DNA of 64,000 bases from positions 1 through 64,000 of the forward strand of contig CAZWDH010000001.1 of the NCBI GenBank assembly GCA_964632865.1, given 5' to 3'. Source of the stretch: JAHDWY01 sp964632865. Lineage in GTDB: Bacteria > Hydrogenedentota > Hydrogenedentia > Hydrogenedentales > SLHB01. The position numbers and the translations under genes are program-made. Under the pieces are notes generated by a model. That model was not told where the DNA came from. It was given only the letters and a program-made list of their open reading frames with translations, and ran no database searches. Shown here piece after piece: positions 7,300 to 16,263 of this stretch; the first letter of the stretch is position 1, and each line of letters opens with the position of its first letter.

Positions 7300-8900
7300 A
7301 TAGCGCTCCGCAGGAGTTCGCGGACAATACTGCCGTTGATGCCCAGCACGCCCAATACGGTTCGTTCGATCTCGGCTCGATTGCCGAGATCTAGTTCTTT
7401 CACGGCTACCCCGATCTGTACAATTGCCTCTAGGCCAGGGAAAGGCATCGATCGAATCTCGGTTGCGTTCACCTGGGTATTGCCGCTCACGGTGCGGAAG
7501 TAGCGGTCGAGCAGGGCTGAGTTGAAGATCGCGGTGAGGCCGAGGGTCTCGGCTTCCGTCAGGTTGCGTCGAGCAAGGTAAATGTAGTTCAGGTGGTTTT
7601 CAATTGCGATTCGGGTGGGCCAGGCACTGTGGCACGGAAGGAAGCTGCTCGCCGTGAGTCGGCGATGCTCTTCCTTGGCGCTGAAGCGCCGCAATAGTAC
7701 GTAGTTTCTGGCGTCGAGTAAGAGCTTTTCGGATCCGCAACATGCGCGAAAAGCGGTTGGCTTCCCGTTCTTCGCGAGAGGCCAGCGAGTCTCAAACGGG
7801 CGGACATTATGCGGAAAAAGCAACGGAACAGCGTCCGGAGCGTCGGCGTTGTCAAGGAGGTACTGGGTTGCGCGGAAGGTCACAACCGGACCGGTAGAGA
7901 TACGAAGCCCTCTTTCAACAAACGTTGACGACCAGGCTTCGACGGCATCCATGATCTTGGCGTCGGCCGAGTTGTTGGGGATGCGGATGACAAAGTCGGA
8001 GTCTCTGTCTTGAATGATGCGATCAGCGGCATACACGGTTGCGTCGTCTGCCCCATCTAAGTCTGATCCGTGACTGGTGCTCACGCTCACGGTATGTTTG
8101 CCGTGCGGAGCCTTTTCGCAGAGGGTGATAACACTTTCCTGTAAGACATTGGCGTCCTTGAAAGTTTCCGTGCGTGATTCGAACAAGTGGATGTGGTGCA
8201 GCGCCATTCGCTCGAAGAACCAGCGGCGGAATTGGCGGAAGTAAAGCCCGCTGCAAAAACTCCTTGGTGTGATGGCGACCAGTTGTCCGCCGGGGCGAAG
8301 CATCATGGCAGCGGTCGCCATGAAAAGCGCGTAGATGTTGGGTTGCCCGTGGATGATACGCTCGAATGCGCGGGCATGGGAGGAGTTCTTTTTGAGCTTG
8401 AAATAAGGCGGATTCATGATTGCCGCGTCGAACGAATCGGCCTGCGTTTCGTCGCCGAACAACGTGTCTTGGCCAAATCTTGGGTGGTTGCTAAGTACGA
8501 AATCGGCTTCTTCGATCTTGTACGCCATCTCGTGTCCGGCGGTGCGAAGTAACGTGCGGCAGCGCCGCATGTTCTCATCGAGCAACGGGAGTACAACTGG
8601 GTCCGTTTCAAAAAGGACGAACTCGATTCGGCGGGAAGACCGAAGGTTGAGTATCCGATCGCAAATCGCCGCCGAAAGAACGCCAGTTCCCGCACCGGGG
8701 TCGAGCACGCGGAATCGCCTCGGCGGAATTCGAACAAGCCCCGCCATGAAAGCAGCGATGGAGGGCGGGGTAAAAAACTGGCCGCGCTCTCTTCGGTCGT
8801 CTGCTGACGTCCTTGCCTCGTGCCGTCGCTGGATCTCGTCAGCGAAGTCAAGTAGCCCAGCGCGGAGAACATGTTCGCCTTGTGTCGCTTGCAACGTCAT
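7296..8900 (-). CDS. adenine-specific DNA methyltransferase of the PstI/BsuBI-type system
   Basis: 534 aa; start at ATG 8900 (AAGGTGAG upstream) rather than the GTG one codon before. Near residue 40 is GQFFTPPSIAAFM, then the SAM-binding motif DPGAGTG (about residue 68) and the catalytic NPPY (about residue 160), the order of gamma-type Eco57I-like N6-adenine methyltransferases. The C-terminal 250 residues contain the target-recognition region. It protects the host by methylating the site of the adjacent nuclease, and is placed first so that the methylase is made before the nuclease. Confidence 0.85.
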   Translation of the reverse strand: MTLQATQGEHVLRAGLLDFADEIQRRHEARTSADDRRERGQFFTPPSIAAFMAGLVRIPPRRFRVLDPGAGTGVLSAAICDRILNLRSSRRIEFVLFETDPVVLPLLDENMRRCRTLLRTAGHEMAYKIEEADFVLSNHPRFGQDTLFGDETQADSFDAAIMNPPYFKLKKNSSHARAFERIIHGQPNIYALFMATAAMMLRPGGQLVAITPRSFCSGLYFRQFRRWFFERMALHHIHLFESRTETFKDANVLQESVITLCEKAPHGKHTVSVSTSHGSDLDGADDATVYAADRIIQDRDSDFVIRIPNNSADAKIMDAVEAWSSTFVERGLRISTGPVVTFRATQYLLDNADAPDAVPLLFPHNVRPFETRWPLAKNGKPTAFRACCGSEKLLLDARNYVLLRRFSAKEEHRRLTASSFLPCHSAWPTRIAIENHLNYIYLARRNLTEAETLGLTAIFNSALLDRYFRTVSGNTQVNATEIRSMPFPGLEAIVQIGVAVKELDLGNRAEIERTVLGVLGINGSIVRELLRSAM

Positions 8901-8925
8901 CACGTCTCACCTTGTCTGAATCGTT

Positions 8926-9216
8926 CTACCGCATCCGACCGACACGTTCAACCTCGGGGCAGCTCGTGTTTGAACTCGTCACGCCTGTTCGCATCGCTTG
9001 CCCCATCGCGTTGGTCTTGCTTGGCACCGTCGCCGGCCGTTGGACGTGCCAATGGTCCGCAAGGAGCGAGCCGGTGTTGTCCGCGTTGTAGCTGCGGTCG
9101 TCGCTGAGCTTGGTCGTGGCCGGGTCGCGGTAGCTGACGGGTTGGAGCCCAGCCAGGTCCAGAATCGCGTAACGCCGACGAATGATCGTGGACGCGCGAC
9201 TGGGAGGCGACGGCAC
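8926..9216 (-). pseudogene. tyrosine recombinase C-terminal remnant
   Basis: The reading frame contains DPATTKLSDDRSYNADN, which lines up with the end of the recombinase at 10.1 kb (DPSTTKLYDRRGYNPEK). In the remnant the His before RDP is Tyr and the nucleophile Tyr of KLYDRR is Ser, so both catalytic residues are gone. The DNA around 9090-9140 is still clearly similar to 10130-10180. It is a dead copy, truncated to the last 40 or so codons. Confidence 0.6.
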
Positions 9217-9227
9217 GGCGGACAGAA

Positions 9228-9917
9228 TCAGGGCATACTTAGGTCGCCTTTGCCGTCGAAGTCCTCGAACGGCGAGAATACACGTCGGCCGCGCGCGTTC
9301 ATGATTCGGCCAAGCTTTGTTCCGAAAATTCGACCCTGCAGAAACTCAAGGCCCTCTGCGAAGGCGTCGATTGGCGTCGTTCGAATGGCGTACTTCATAT
9401 GGCGTGCATACGCTCCGTGAATGAAACCGTATTTCATACGTTCACCGTTGTGCCCGGCATCCCATTCTCGAAACTGGTTGTAGCGCTTTGCGAGGTATTG
9501 GAGATAGCCGACCTTTCGAGGATCATCGCACACCGTGCCGACTGGCGTGGGCAGCGCAGCGCGCCGAGCGCCAGTTGTCATGCGAATGTTGACATCCCGT
9601 CCAGCTACGACGTTCCCGTTGCCAGAGACACATTGCGTCACTGCTGCGGCGTGCGGGAACTTGATGATACGAAAGCCGCGCTTTGCCTCGTAGAGCTTTT
9701 CGACCGGGATCGCCCCGACATCGGCGTCGGCGTGGCAGTTTGCGCAAAGGACGACCATTTCGTCCGGATCGTGCGTTGCGGATTCGGCGTAAGGTTTGAT
9801 GTGATGGATCCGGAGCCGGGCTACGTCACTCTCGCCGCATAGTGGACACTGGCTTCGTACCTCTTGGAACAGCTTTTTTTCAAGTCGCTTAGGGACAGCC
9901 TTTCTTGTTGCTGACAT
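9228..9917 (-). CDS. HNH nuclease-domain protein
   Basis: 229 aa. Residues 22-75 form an HNH domain with a zinc finger: CPLCGES, then LRIHHIKPYAE (the catalytic HH) and LCANCHADAD. A linker contains VSGNGNVVAGRDVNI, a GNGN-x-x-AGRD-x-N-I strand seen between modules in several proteins thought to act in phage defence. The C-terminal 110 residues (from GYLQYLAKRYNQFREW) have no named motif but look folded and may be the sensor or partner domain. It sits between an integrase remnant and an intact recombinase next to a restriction system, so defence is a reasonable guess. The HNH domain is certain, the role is not. Confidence 0.75.
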   Translation of the reverse strand: MSATRKAVPKRLEKKLFQEVRSQCPLCGESDVARLRIHHIKPYAESATHDPDEMVVLCANCHADADVGAIPVEKLYEAKRGFRIIKFPHAAAVTQCVSGNGNVVAGRDVNIRMTTGARRAALPTPVGTVCDDPRKVGYLQYLAKRYNQFREWDAGHNGERMKYGFIHGAYARHMKYAIRTTPIDAFAEGLEFLQGRIFGTKLGRIMNARGRRVFSPFEDFDGKGDLSMP

Positions 9918-10088
9918 CGCGTGTCATCCTTGACTGCTGAAGCAATAGTACGCATCCGTGCTCGCCACCCTCGTATTCTACCGGAATCCGAGCGTTCTAG
10001 CACTACTCGCGCCAAATCGCACGATCGGGGTTGTAGCGCGCTGAGCGAGTTGCAGGGTTGCGCTAACGTGCAACGTCGGAAAGGTGCG

Positions 10089-11123
10089 TCAGTAATTAGC
10101 GAAAAACGAAGCCGATTTTTCGGGGTTGTAACCGCGACGATCGTAGAGCTTGGTTGTAGACGGGTCGCGGTGGCCGGCGGCGCGCTGGACGTCCTCAAGG
10201 CTGGCCCCGTTGTCGAGGGCGGTGGTGATGAACGTCGCCCGCATGGAGTGGGCGGAGTAGCCGCGGTCAAGGCCGATGCGGCGGGCGTACTTGCGAACAA
10301 CACGGTCGATGGCGTCGGGGTCCATGTGGCGGCGGCTGTCGCGCTGAATGCCGTTGTTGTGCAGCGGGCGAAACATTGGGCCTTCGAGATCGTCGGCGTT
10401 CCCAGCGGCCAGAAGATATTCGCGGATGCGTTGAGCCGCCTGCGGATGAATCGCGAGTGCGTCCTTGCGGTTACCTTTCCTCACGATGCGAAGCGCATCG
10501 TAGCCCCGGTTTTGATGGAGGTCTCCAACAATGAGCGCCGCAATCTCGGCCCGGCGGAGTCCGACCTGTAGGCCGACCGAGAGAATCGCCCTGTCCCGTA
10601 GGCCTCCGACCGTTTCCGGGTTTGGGGTGTCAAGAAGGGTTTGGGCCTGGGCCTTGGAAAGCGCCAGCGTGGAACCCTCGTCGCGGTTGATGCTCGGTCG
10701 TTCCACGTCGGCCACGGGGTTCCTTTCGACCTCGCCGTGCCGCACAAGGTGCTTGAACAGCGACGAAAGAGCGGCGAGTCGGCGACAAACCGTCGAGGCT
10801 TCGGCACCCTCAGTTTCGCGCATGTAACCTTCCCATGCGATGTCGTCAGCTACGGGAAGGTAGATGAAAGGACCTTGCACGAACGACTTGAGGGCAAAAA
10901 GGGGATTCCGCCGTCGAACATGCCCTATACGCGTGCCAGTGCCGACGTGCGGCTTCCCTGAGCAGCTTGGTGTTGACGATCGGCGATGATCATCGTCGGT
11001 GCTGGCGGGAGCGCAAACACGCCTTCGAACGAAAACTGAACTGCCGCCGGTCGCACGCACTTGAACTCTTCTGAAAGACCAACCGGCGGGCAACCCGGCG
11101 CAGGGCGCGCCGGGAATGCCCAC
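10089..11123 (-). CDS. tyrosine recombinase/integrase, N-terminus uncertain
   Basis: The catalytic domain is complete: Arg in GLRRAEIAAL, Lys in VRKGNRKDAL, H-x-x-R in SAHSMRATF, His in AAGHRDPSTT and nucleophile Tyr in KLYDRR. The core-binding domain is only partly visible (VCRRLAALSSLFKHLVRHGE); residues before about 95 are not recombinase-like, and the frame opens with a GTG without a ribosome binding site, so the 5' part is probably damaged or starts later. It follows parB by 10 nt on the same strand. The enzyme would integrate or excise the surrounding element, or resolve multimers. Nothing shows whether it is still active. Confidence 0.75.
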   Translation of the reverse strand: MGIPGAPCAGLPAGWSFRRVQVRATGGSSVFVRRRVCAPASTDDDHRRSSTPSCSGKPHVGTGTRIGHVRRRNPLFALKSFVQGPFIYLPVADDIAWEGYMRETEGAEASTVCRRLAALSSLFKHLVRHGEVERNPVADVERPSINRDEGSTLALSKAQAQTLLDTPNPETVGGLRDRAILSVGLQVGLRRAEIAALIVGDLHQNRGYDALRIVRKGNRKDALAIHPQAAQRIREYLLAAGNADDLEGPMFRPLHNNGIQRDSRRHMDPDAIDRVVRKYARRIGLDRGYSAHSMRATFITTALDNGASLEDVQRAAGHRDPSTTKLYDRRGYNPEKSASFFANY

Positions 11124-11133
11124 CTGCGGAGAG

Positions 11134-12879
11134 TCAGACGGCTTCGGCGAATGCCGATTCCTCCGTCATGACGTCCCCATCGCCAAACTCGGCCACGCTC
11201 GGCTCCGCTTCGGGTTGCAAGTCGTCGTCGATTGGCTCGGCCGACATGGCCGGCGGATCAGGCTCTTCGGGTTCCGCCCAACTCTTCGGTTGCGGTATTG
11301 CTCTTCTGGCCTCCGTAAACAGCGCCAGATAATCCACGCCGAGAATCTGACACATTCTTCTTGCATCCTCGGCCTGGGCCGCGACGGTGTGACCGCCCTG
11401 AATGTTCAGTCGTTTGATCCAGACTTGAGCGACCGCGAGCAATGCGCTTGCGGCCTCTTGGTTCGGTTCCGACTCACGAAGTGAATCGTATTCCTTCCAC
11501 GCATCACCACCGTCCACGTAGTCGGCGCGCTTGGTGCTGCCGAACGCGGTCAACAACGCGACGGAATCGAACATGTCCGCTCCGGCCTCGCGGTTGATTC
11601 GCCGCTGAGTCCAGGGCGAGACGATCTCCAGCGTTTTTTCCAGGGTGAGGTTGCGAAGGAACTCGTGGACGCGCTTGACCACGAACGCATCGCGCCGCTT
11701 ATGGAGGCGCGCACGACGCTCGTCTATCGTGAGCGGCACGACGTTGCCATCAACGCCTCGCGGCCGCTGTGAACGGCCATTGCCGTTGGCACTGACCGAC
11801 TCACCCATGTCAATGAACACGAGCTTGCCCGCCTTCGGGCCGTCCACTTGCATCACCGGGACGGCGTTGGGCTTTCCAGCCTTGACCAGTTTCGGGGCGT
11901 ACAGCCGTTCGATTCGGTCGCCGAATGCCTCTTGAATCCTTGGGCTCAAAGTGTCCACGCCGATCTCGACCAGGCGCAGGTTCGGATGCTGTGCTCGGTG
12001 CTTGCACTCGCAACGCTGCACGAAGGCGACGTGCTTCCGATCGAAACACGCCGGATCGAGACAACGATCGTCCTTCGGCACCTTGCCGTTCTTGGTCGAG
12101 TCGTCCTCGGGGAAAAGCACCGGCTGCTGCGATGAACGTTTCTGGCAGTTGACGCACGAGCCGGCCTTGGGGTCGATGGTTTCATCCGTCGGGTCCCACG
12201 GCATCGCGGCCAGCGAGCGTAGGCATCCGTCGACGATCTGTCGAAGTTCCTTCACGGTTGGGAAGCCGCGACCGAATATCGGCCAGAAGTGATCGTCGGC
12301 CAGCGAGTCCTGGGTAGCTTCCGGTAGCCGGGCGACCAGTTCAAGGTGTCCGGCCGAGAGACGACTCGCATCCGATTCGGCCTTCAATACCTCAGCGCGC
12401 CAAGCTTTCGACAGCCTGGTCAACGATGCCCGCCGGGCCAAGTAGCCGACGCTCTTCCCGAGCCGCGAGGCGATTGCTTTGAGGTCATACTCGCGGTCAA
12501 ACGCGAGTTGAATGGCCTCGGCCTCCTCAAGCGGATGCAGGTCTTTGCGGAGCAAGTTCTCAGCAATCGTCACCGTGAGGGCCTGCTCGTTGTCGAGCTT
12601 ACGCACGACGACAGGCATCTCTGTCAGCCCAGCGAGCTTCGCGGCACGCCAGCGACGCTCCCCGGCACGGATTTCAAAGCGATCCGCTTGAGTCGGGTGC
12701 TCTCGAACGACGATCGGCTGAAGCAGACCGTCGCTCTTGATCGACTGTGCCAGCGGTTTCAGCGACGCATCGCTGAACGGCTTGCGCCGATTATCCGGCG
12801 TGGGCACGAGTCGGTCGATCGCGACCGTCTCCACTTGTGTTGGGGTAGCAAACTTTGGTTTTGCCTTTACCTTGGGCAT
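11134..12879 (-). CDS. parB: ParB-family partition protein with internal zinc cluster
   Basis: 581 aa from the ATG at 12879, chosen over two upstream starts because GGAG lies 9 nt before it. Residues 18-110 form the ParB N-terminal (CTPase-type) domain, with RAGERRWRAAKLAG and ENLLRKDLHPLEEAEA; residues 115-190 are the helix-turn-helix region that would bind a parS-like site. From about residue 235 there is an unusual Cys cluster (CVNCQKRS, then CLDPACFDRKH and CECKH) likely to bind zinc, then a long helical C-terminus ending in an acidic tail. Roughly twice the length of chromosomal ParB. It belongs with the ParA at 16.2 kb although 3.3 kb of other genes separate them. Confidence 0.8.
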   Translation of the reverse strand: MPKVKAKPKFATPTQVETVAIDRLVPTPDNRRKPFSDASLKPLAQSIKSDGLLQPIVVREHPTQADRFEIRAGERRWRAAKLAGLTEMPVVVRKLDNEQALTVTIAENLLRKDLHPLEEAEAIQLAFDREYDLKAIASRLGKSVGYLARRASLTRLSKAWRAEVLKAESDASRLSAGHLELVARLPEATQDSLADDHFWPIFGRGFPTVKELRQIVDGCLRSLAAMPWDPTDETIDPKAGSCVNCQKRSSQQPVLFPEDDSTKNGKVPKDDRCLDPACFDRKHVAFVQRCECKHRAQHPNLRLVEIGVDTLSPRIQEAFGDRIERLYAPKLVKAGKPNAVPVMQVDGPKAGKLVFIDMGESVSANGNGRSQRPRGVDGNVVPLTIDERRARLHKRRDAFVVKRVHEFLRNLTLEKTLEIVSPWTQRRINREAGADMFDSVALLTAFGSTKRADYVDGGDAWKEYDSLRESEPNQEAASALLAVAQVWIKRLNIQGGHTVAAQAEDARRMCQILGVDYLALFTEARRAIPQPKSWAEPEEPDPPAMSAEPIDDDLQPEAEPSVAEFGDGDVMTEESAFAEAV

Positions 12880-12919
12880 GTTCGTGATCTCCATTGAATA
12901 GACCACGCCGAATTCGCCA

Positions 12920-12935
12920 GCGACCGCACGGTCGC
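12920..12935. promoter_or_regulatory. perfect palindrome upstream of parB
   Basis: GCGACCGCACGGTCGC: seven paired bases each side of CA, 41 nt before the parB start. A likely operator or parS-like centromere site for ParB; not the chromosomal parS sequence. Confidence 0.4.
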
Positions 12936-13156
12936 ATCTTGAGCGACTCGGCGGCTATTGAGCGTTGGATGACGCGCGTCTGAGACGTGGGCGTCCGAAT
13001 CGGCGGTGCGTTCTAGAATCTGGGAGCGATTGGCGGCGGAATGCCGCGATGAAAAACCTTCTACGCGTACGACACGGCAGCGCGCGGAATCATGTTTCCA
13101 CGCGGTGCCGAGGTTCTTGCGTCTACCCCAGGAAGGAAATTAGGACTTGGATCGGG

Positions 13157-13426
13157 CTACCTGTTGTTCCAAAGCAACAGAGCCAAATAGATGGCGGCTG
13201 CCCACTGGGCGGCGTGGGGATCGGCGACGAGGTACGCCGTAACGATGAGAAACAGCGGAACCAGTGCCACCTCTTCACCCGCGATCAGCCGAGATGCGGG
13301 CTCGACGCCGATTGGTGTGCTCGCGGCGATCCACGCGAAGCAATCGCAGTTGCTCGCTCGACCACAAGCGTTCCGTGAAAGCCAATTCGTTTGGTCCCCC
13401 CGCCTGGTGGCTGGAGCGAAACGCAC
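13157..13426 (-). CDS. possible small membrane protein, or the shifted end of the next gene
   Basis: The last 45 residues make a clean hydrophobic hairpin (VALVPLFLIVTAYL, a short polar turn, then AAAIYLALLLW). The first 40 residues are poor and overlap the neighbouring frame. It may start internally, or it may be the true C-terminus of the protein encoded at 13275-13598, joined by a frameshift. Confidence 0.3.
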   Translation of the reverse strand: MRFAPATRRGDQTNWLSRNACGRASNCDCFAWIAASTPIGVEPASRLIAGEEVALVPLFLIVTAYLVADPHAAQWAAAIYLALLLWNNR

Positions 13427-13598
13427 GAACGATCTGCAATACGCCGGTCATGAACTCAGCGGACTGCTCATCCTCCGCATTGGCTGACTCAGACCGAACG
13501 GCTTCGACGAGGTCAAGCAAGAGGTCGAGATTGTCCTCGAAGGCCTCGACGAATTGTGCCCGCTCATCCGGATTCAACATTGCGTTTGGTTCAATCAT
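13275..13598 (-). CDS. hypothetical protein, possibly frameshifted
   Basis: From ATG 13598 about 107 aa. The first 65 residues are a good amphipathic, acidic helical domain (NPDERAQFVEAFEDNLDLLL and on). The last 35 are Arg-rich and not protein-like, while the overlapping frame at that point becomes a membrane hairpin. A single-base shift near 13350-13400 would join a soluble domain to that membrane tail. Family unknown. Confidence 0.4.
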   Translation of the reverse strand: MIEPNAMLNPDERAQFVEAFEDNLDLLLDLVEAVRSESANAEDEQSAEFMTGVLQIVRAFRSSHQAGGPNELAFTERLWSSEQLRLLRVDRREHTNRRRARISADRG

Positions 13599-13772
13599 GA
13601 GCCCACGCTGCCACAGTTTCGCCCCGGAAGTCAAGTGCCGGATTTCTGATCCAAGGATAGGGAATTTAGCGTTCACACTATTCAACGAAAGGGTCGCGCT
13701 GGAATCGCTAAAACCTATGAGGGGGAGAGGTCCGGTGGTGCATCGAACCTCACGGAAAAACTCCGCAACCTG

Positions 13773-14912
13773 TCAGCCCCCAGCGAGAGCAAGCTGCCGA
13801 CTACGGTTTCCGATCCTGCTTTCGTCGCTCGCCAGAGCGAGAAGCCTCCCAGTTTTTTCGTCCGCTTCAGCGCGATCGCCGGCGTGGGCGATCTTGGCCG
13901 ACAGCCGGGTGAGCGCATCGACCACGGCGAAGATGGTGAATCGTCCCCGTTGCCGAGCGATCTCCAAGGCCGCCTTGGCCAGGGTCTTGGTGATGCCCTG
14001 CTGCTGCAGCACGGTCATCGCCTCCTCCGCGGTGGGGCCGAGTGTTTCCACACAGGCCTTTTTGATGACCTTGGCGAACGCATCGCGGCGCTGGTCACGC
14101 TTCTCAACGAGATTCGCCACAATCGTTCGAATCTCGCGGAGCGCCTCGTGTACGTTGGCTGTGTGCTTCCGCGAAAAATCAACCACCTCGACCGCGTCCC
14201 ACACGATGTGATTCGCGCACACTGCCTGAAACCAGAACGTCTGGATGCCGACCGAGCGTCGCCCGACCTCCGAATTCCAAACGAAGAATCCGGGAGCGAA
14301 AGCCTCGCCGTTGATCTCCGTCCAGCCGGTCGGGTCGATCATGAAACAGAACATGTCCTGCTCACCGCAGTACAGGCCCGTGCCGTGGGTGGGCTCCGGT
14401 TCCGGGTCCGGTTCAAAGGGCATGTCATCGTCTGACACTGCCGATCGACTGAGACCGGCCCTTTGCGGCGGCTGAAAATCCGTCGCGAACTCGCGCAGCA
14501 TGGTGAGCAAGTCCACGTCCCACAGCCTCGAATACGCTACACCGTGAATGGAGCGTATCACGTCCCCTGTGGTCAGAATCTGTACCGGCCGCTCGCTGGT
14601 CGGCAGCGTCTCGTCCAACACGCGGGCCGCCGTCTGCGGCGTGAGTCGGTTGAGCGTGTCCTTGGCCACGCCGGCGAGCCGGCACAGTTGGGCAAACGAC
14701 CAATCGTTGAATTGAAATGGTCGATCGCCGCCGAACGCGAGCTTGAGTTCGCCGTCCTCGACGTTTGGCCGCACGCTTTGCGGCGGGTGCCAATGGTCCA
14801 TGGACCGCTCTTTGGTCTTGAAGCAATGGTCCCAAAGCGCGGTCAGCGACGGAAAGCTTTCATCCTTCCCTCGCCGAAACAATTCCTGATTCGCTCTTGT
14901 AAGCGTCTGCAT
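13773..14912 (-). CDS. DUF932-like plasmid/phage protein
   Basis: 379 aa from ATG 14912, which follows AAAGGAGG at 7 nt. The architecture matches the DUF932 or phage/plasmid-like TIGR03299 group: FQFNDWSFAQLCRLAG near residue 65, a central VWNSEVGRRSVGIQTFWFQAVCANHIVW and a helical C-terminus. These proteins are encoded on plasmids and integrated elements next to partition and restriction genes; their biochemical role is not known. Its position between ParB and ParA supports the plasmid-like origin of this stretch. The C-terminal 60 residues are more variable. Confidence 0.65.
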   Translation of the reverse strand: MQTLTRANQELFRRGKDESFPSLTALWDHCFKTKERSMDHWHPPQSVRPNVEDGELKLAFGGDRPFQFNDWSFAQLCRLAGVAKDTLNRLTPQTAARVLDETLPTSERPVQILTTGDVIRSIHGVAYSRLWDVDLLTMLREFATDFQPPQRAGLSRSAVSDDDMPFEPDPEPEPTHGTGLYCGEQDMFCFMIDPTGWTEINGEAFAPGFFVWNSEVGRRSVGIQTFWFQAVCANHIVWDAVEVVDFSRKHTANVHEALREIRTIVANLVEKRDQRRDAFAKVIKKACVETLGPTAEEAMTVLQQQGITKTLAKAALEIARQRGRFTIFAVVDALTRLSAKIAHAGDRAEADEKTGRLLALASDESRIGNRSRQLALAGG

Positions 14913-15095
14913 GACAACAACCTCCTTTCGGCGCCGCCTCAAAAAGCGACGCCCTGATTTGCCTTATGCACCACCGGTCCTCTCGACGCCGTGCGGAAAT
15001 CCGCGAGGCATCGAAAACCGGCGACGTGTTTCTCTACCCGGATGAGGTTGTCGAAAAAAGCCGCGCCGTTGGTTGTAACCTAAGCGGGCGCGTTG

Positions 15096-15130
15096 GAGAG
15101 GTGGCGTCATGCGTTAGTGTCCAACCTCTC
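15096..15130 (-). terminator. stem-loop just after the 80-aa gene
   Basis: GAGAGGT (15096-15102) pairs with ACCTCTC (15124-15130), immediately downstream of the stop at 15137 on the minus strand. No T run follows, so rho-independent termination is not shown. Confidence 0.25.
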
Positions 15131-15136
15131 GGCGGA

Positions 15137-15379
15137 TCAGGCCTTGTCCTGGAGACGTTCGTGAATCCAAGTATGGGCCATGTCCGCAACCTTGGCGACA
15201 AGGGGCAGATCGTCGCGACCAAAGGAGTCGGACTGCTTCCACTCCTCACCATCTTTGTAGATACGGCGGACCTGCACGTTGTGCCGAAAACCGCCGCCCT
15301 CAATCTCGTTGCCCCAAATCACGGCCTTGATTCGGCCCAGCCGGATCTCGTGGGCGGGTTTGTCTTTTCCGTTTGCCAT
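15137..15379 (-). CDS. 80-aa conserved small protein
   Basis: ATG 15379 with GAGAGG 10 nt upstream. The protein has the pattern HEIRLGRIKAVIWGNE, then V-R-R-I-Y-K-D-G-E-E-W, then SFGRDDLPLVAKVADMAHTW. This compact all-beta start followed by one helix is, from memory, shared by hypothetical proteins in many bacteria that also carry plasmid-like elements. A single-stranded nucleic-acid-binding fold would fit but is not shown. It lies alone between DUF932 and the small ParA partner. Confidence 0.6.
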   Translation of the reverse strand: MANGKDKPAHEIRLGRIKAVIWGNEIEGGGFRHNVQVRRIYKDGEEWKQSDSFGRDDLPLVAKVADMAHTWIHERLQDKA

Positions 15380-15879
15380 CTTCGTTTTCCTCTCTCGGCG
15401 TTGTCGCCGAACATGTTGCGCTGGCGGCTCGTCGGCAATCGGTCAAGATTGCTGCGGCGTGCTGCCATTTTCCCAACAATGCGGCCAGACCGGGGCCTCC
15501 ACCCATGCGGGCGGACGGCGCCCGGCCCGGCACGCGGTCCCTCTCGTGATTTCCTTTCGCGTTAAAACTCGAAACAACCGTGGGCTGCATGACGCCCCCT
15601 CGCAAACAACTGCTCAAAGTTTGCGAGAACGCGTATTCCGCGGGCGGGAGCGACCTGAACGTGATGTCGGACAGATGAAAAAGAACAACGTGCACCTGGA
15701 CCGTAGCGTACTTCGGCGCAATTCGTCAACGATGCCACGATCTGGCGTGCGGGTCAGCTGAGATGCCGAGTGTCCTCAATCGGGTGTGATGAAGTCGTTT
15801 CGTGATTGCTTTGCCTCCGACGGCTTGACCGCGTTCCACGCGCATTGGCAGCGTACAGTTGCCGGGGCCAAAGTGCGCG
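15380..15879. other. gene-free stretch between the 80-aa gene and the ParA partner
   Basis: No reading frame here on either strand looks like protein. I see no clear iterons or long palindrome. It should contain the promoter of the 80-aa gene and the end of the parA operon. Confidence 0.4.
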
Positions 15880-16263
15880 CTAATCTTCGAGCCGGCAGCC
15901 TTGGTCGGTAAGCCATGAACGAAGTGCGGTCTCGACGATGGCCTGTTGAGAGAAGGGTTCGACGTAATCCAGCGAGCGTTTGATGGATTCGTGGCGAAGA
16001 GCATCGGCCACCGAAGCTCGAAGCCGAAGCGTGACCGATCGCAACGGCTCAGGTCGTCGAACCGAAGCGACGGTTCGGCTATTCTTAGTAGTCTTCCGCG
16101 GACCCGACGGGACGTTTGGTCGTGGCTGTTCCGAGTCGAGAGGAAGTTCCAAGGATTCGTCCATCGCCTCAGTCGGCATGTTTCCGGGCCCCTCGGCAAC
16201 CGTCAAGAATGCTCGTTGCGCACGGGTCAGCGTCTCACTGAGCGAGCGTCGTGTCGTGTTCAT
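15880..16263 (-). CDS. small DNA-binding partner of ParA, ribbon-helix-helix-like
   Basis: 127 aa overlapping the end of parA by 29 nt, so the pair is co-translated. The N-terminal 75 residues are polar and disordered. The C-terminal part reads as one strand then two helices (SVTLRLRASVADALRHES, then VETALRSWLTDQG), the order of a ribbon-helix-helix dimer such as ParG or omega. Such proteins repress their own operon and load ParA at the centromere. The fold is inferred from pattern only, not from a recognised family signature. Confidence 0.5.
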   Translation of the reverse strand: MNTTRRSLSETLTRAQRAFLTVAEGPGNMPTEAMDESLELPLDSEQPRPNVPSGPRKTTKNSRTVASVRRPEPLRSVTLRLRASVADALRHESIKRSLDYVEPFSQQAIVETALRSWLTDQGCRLED

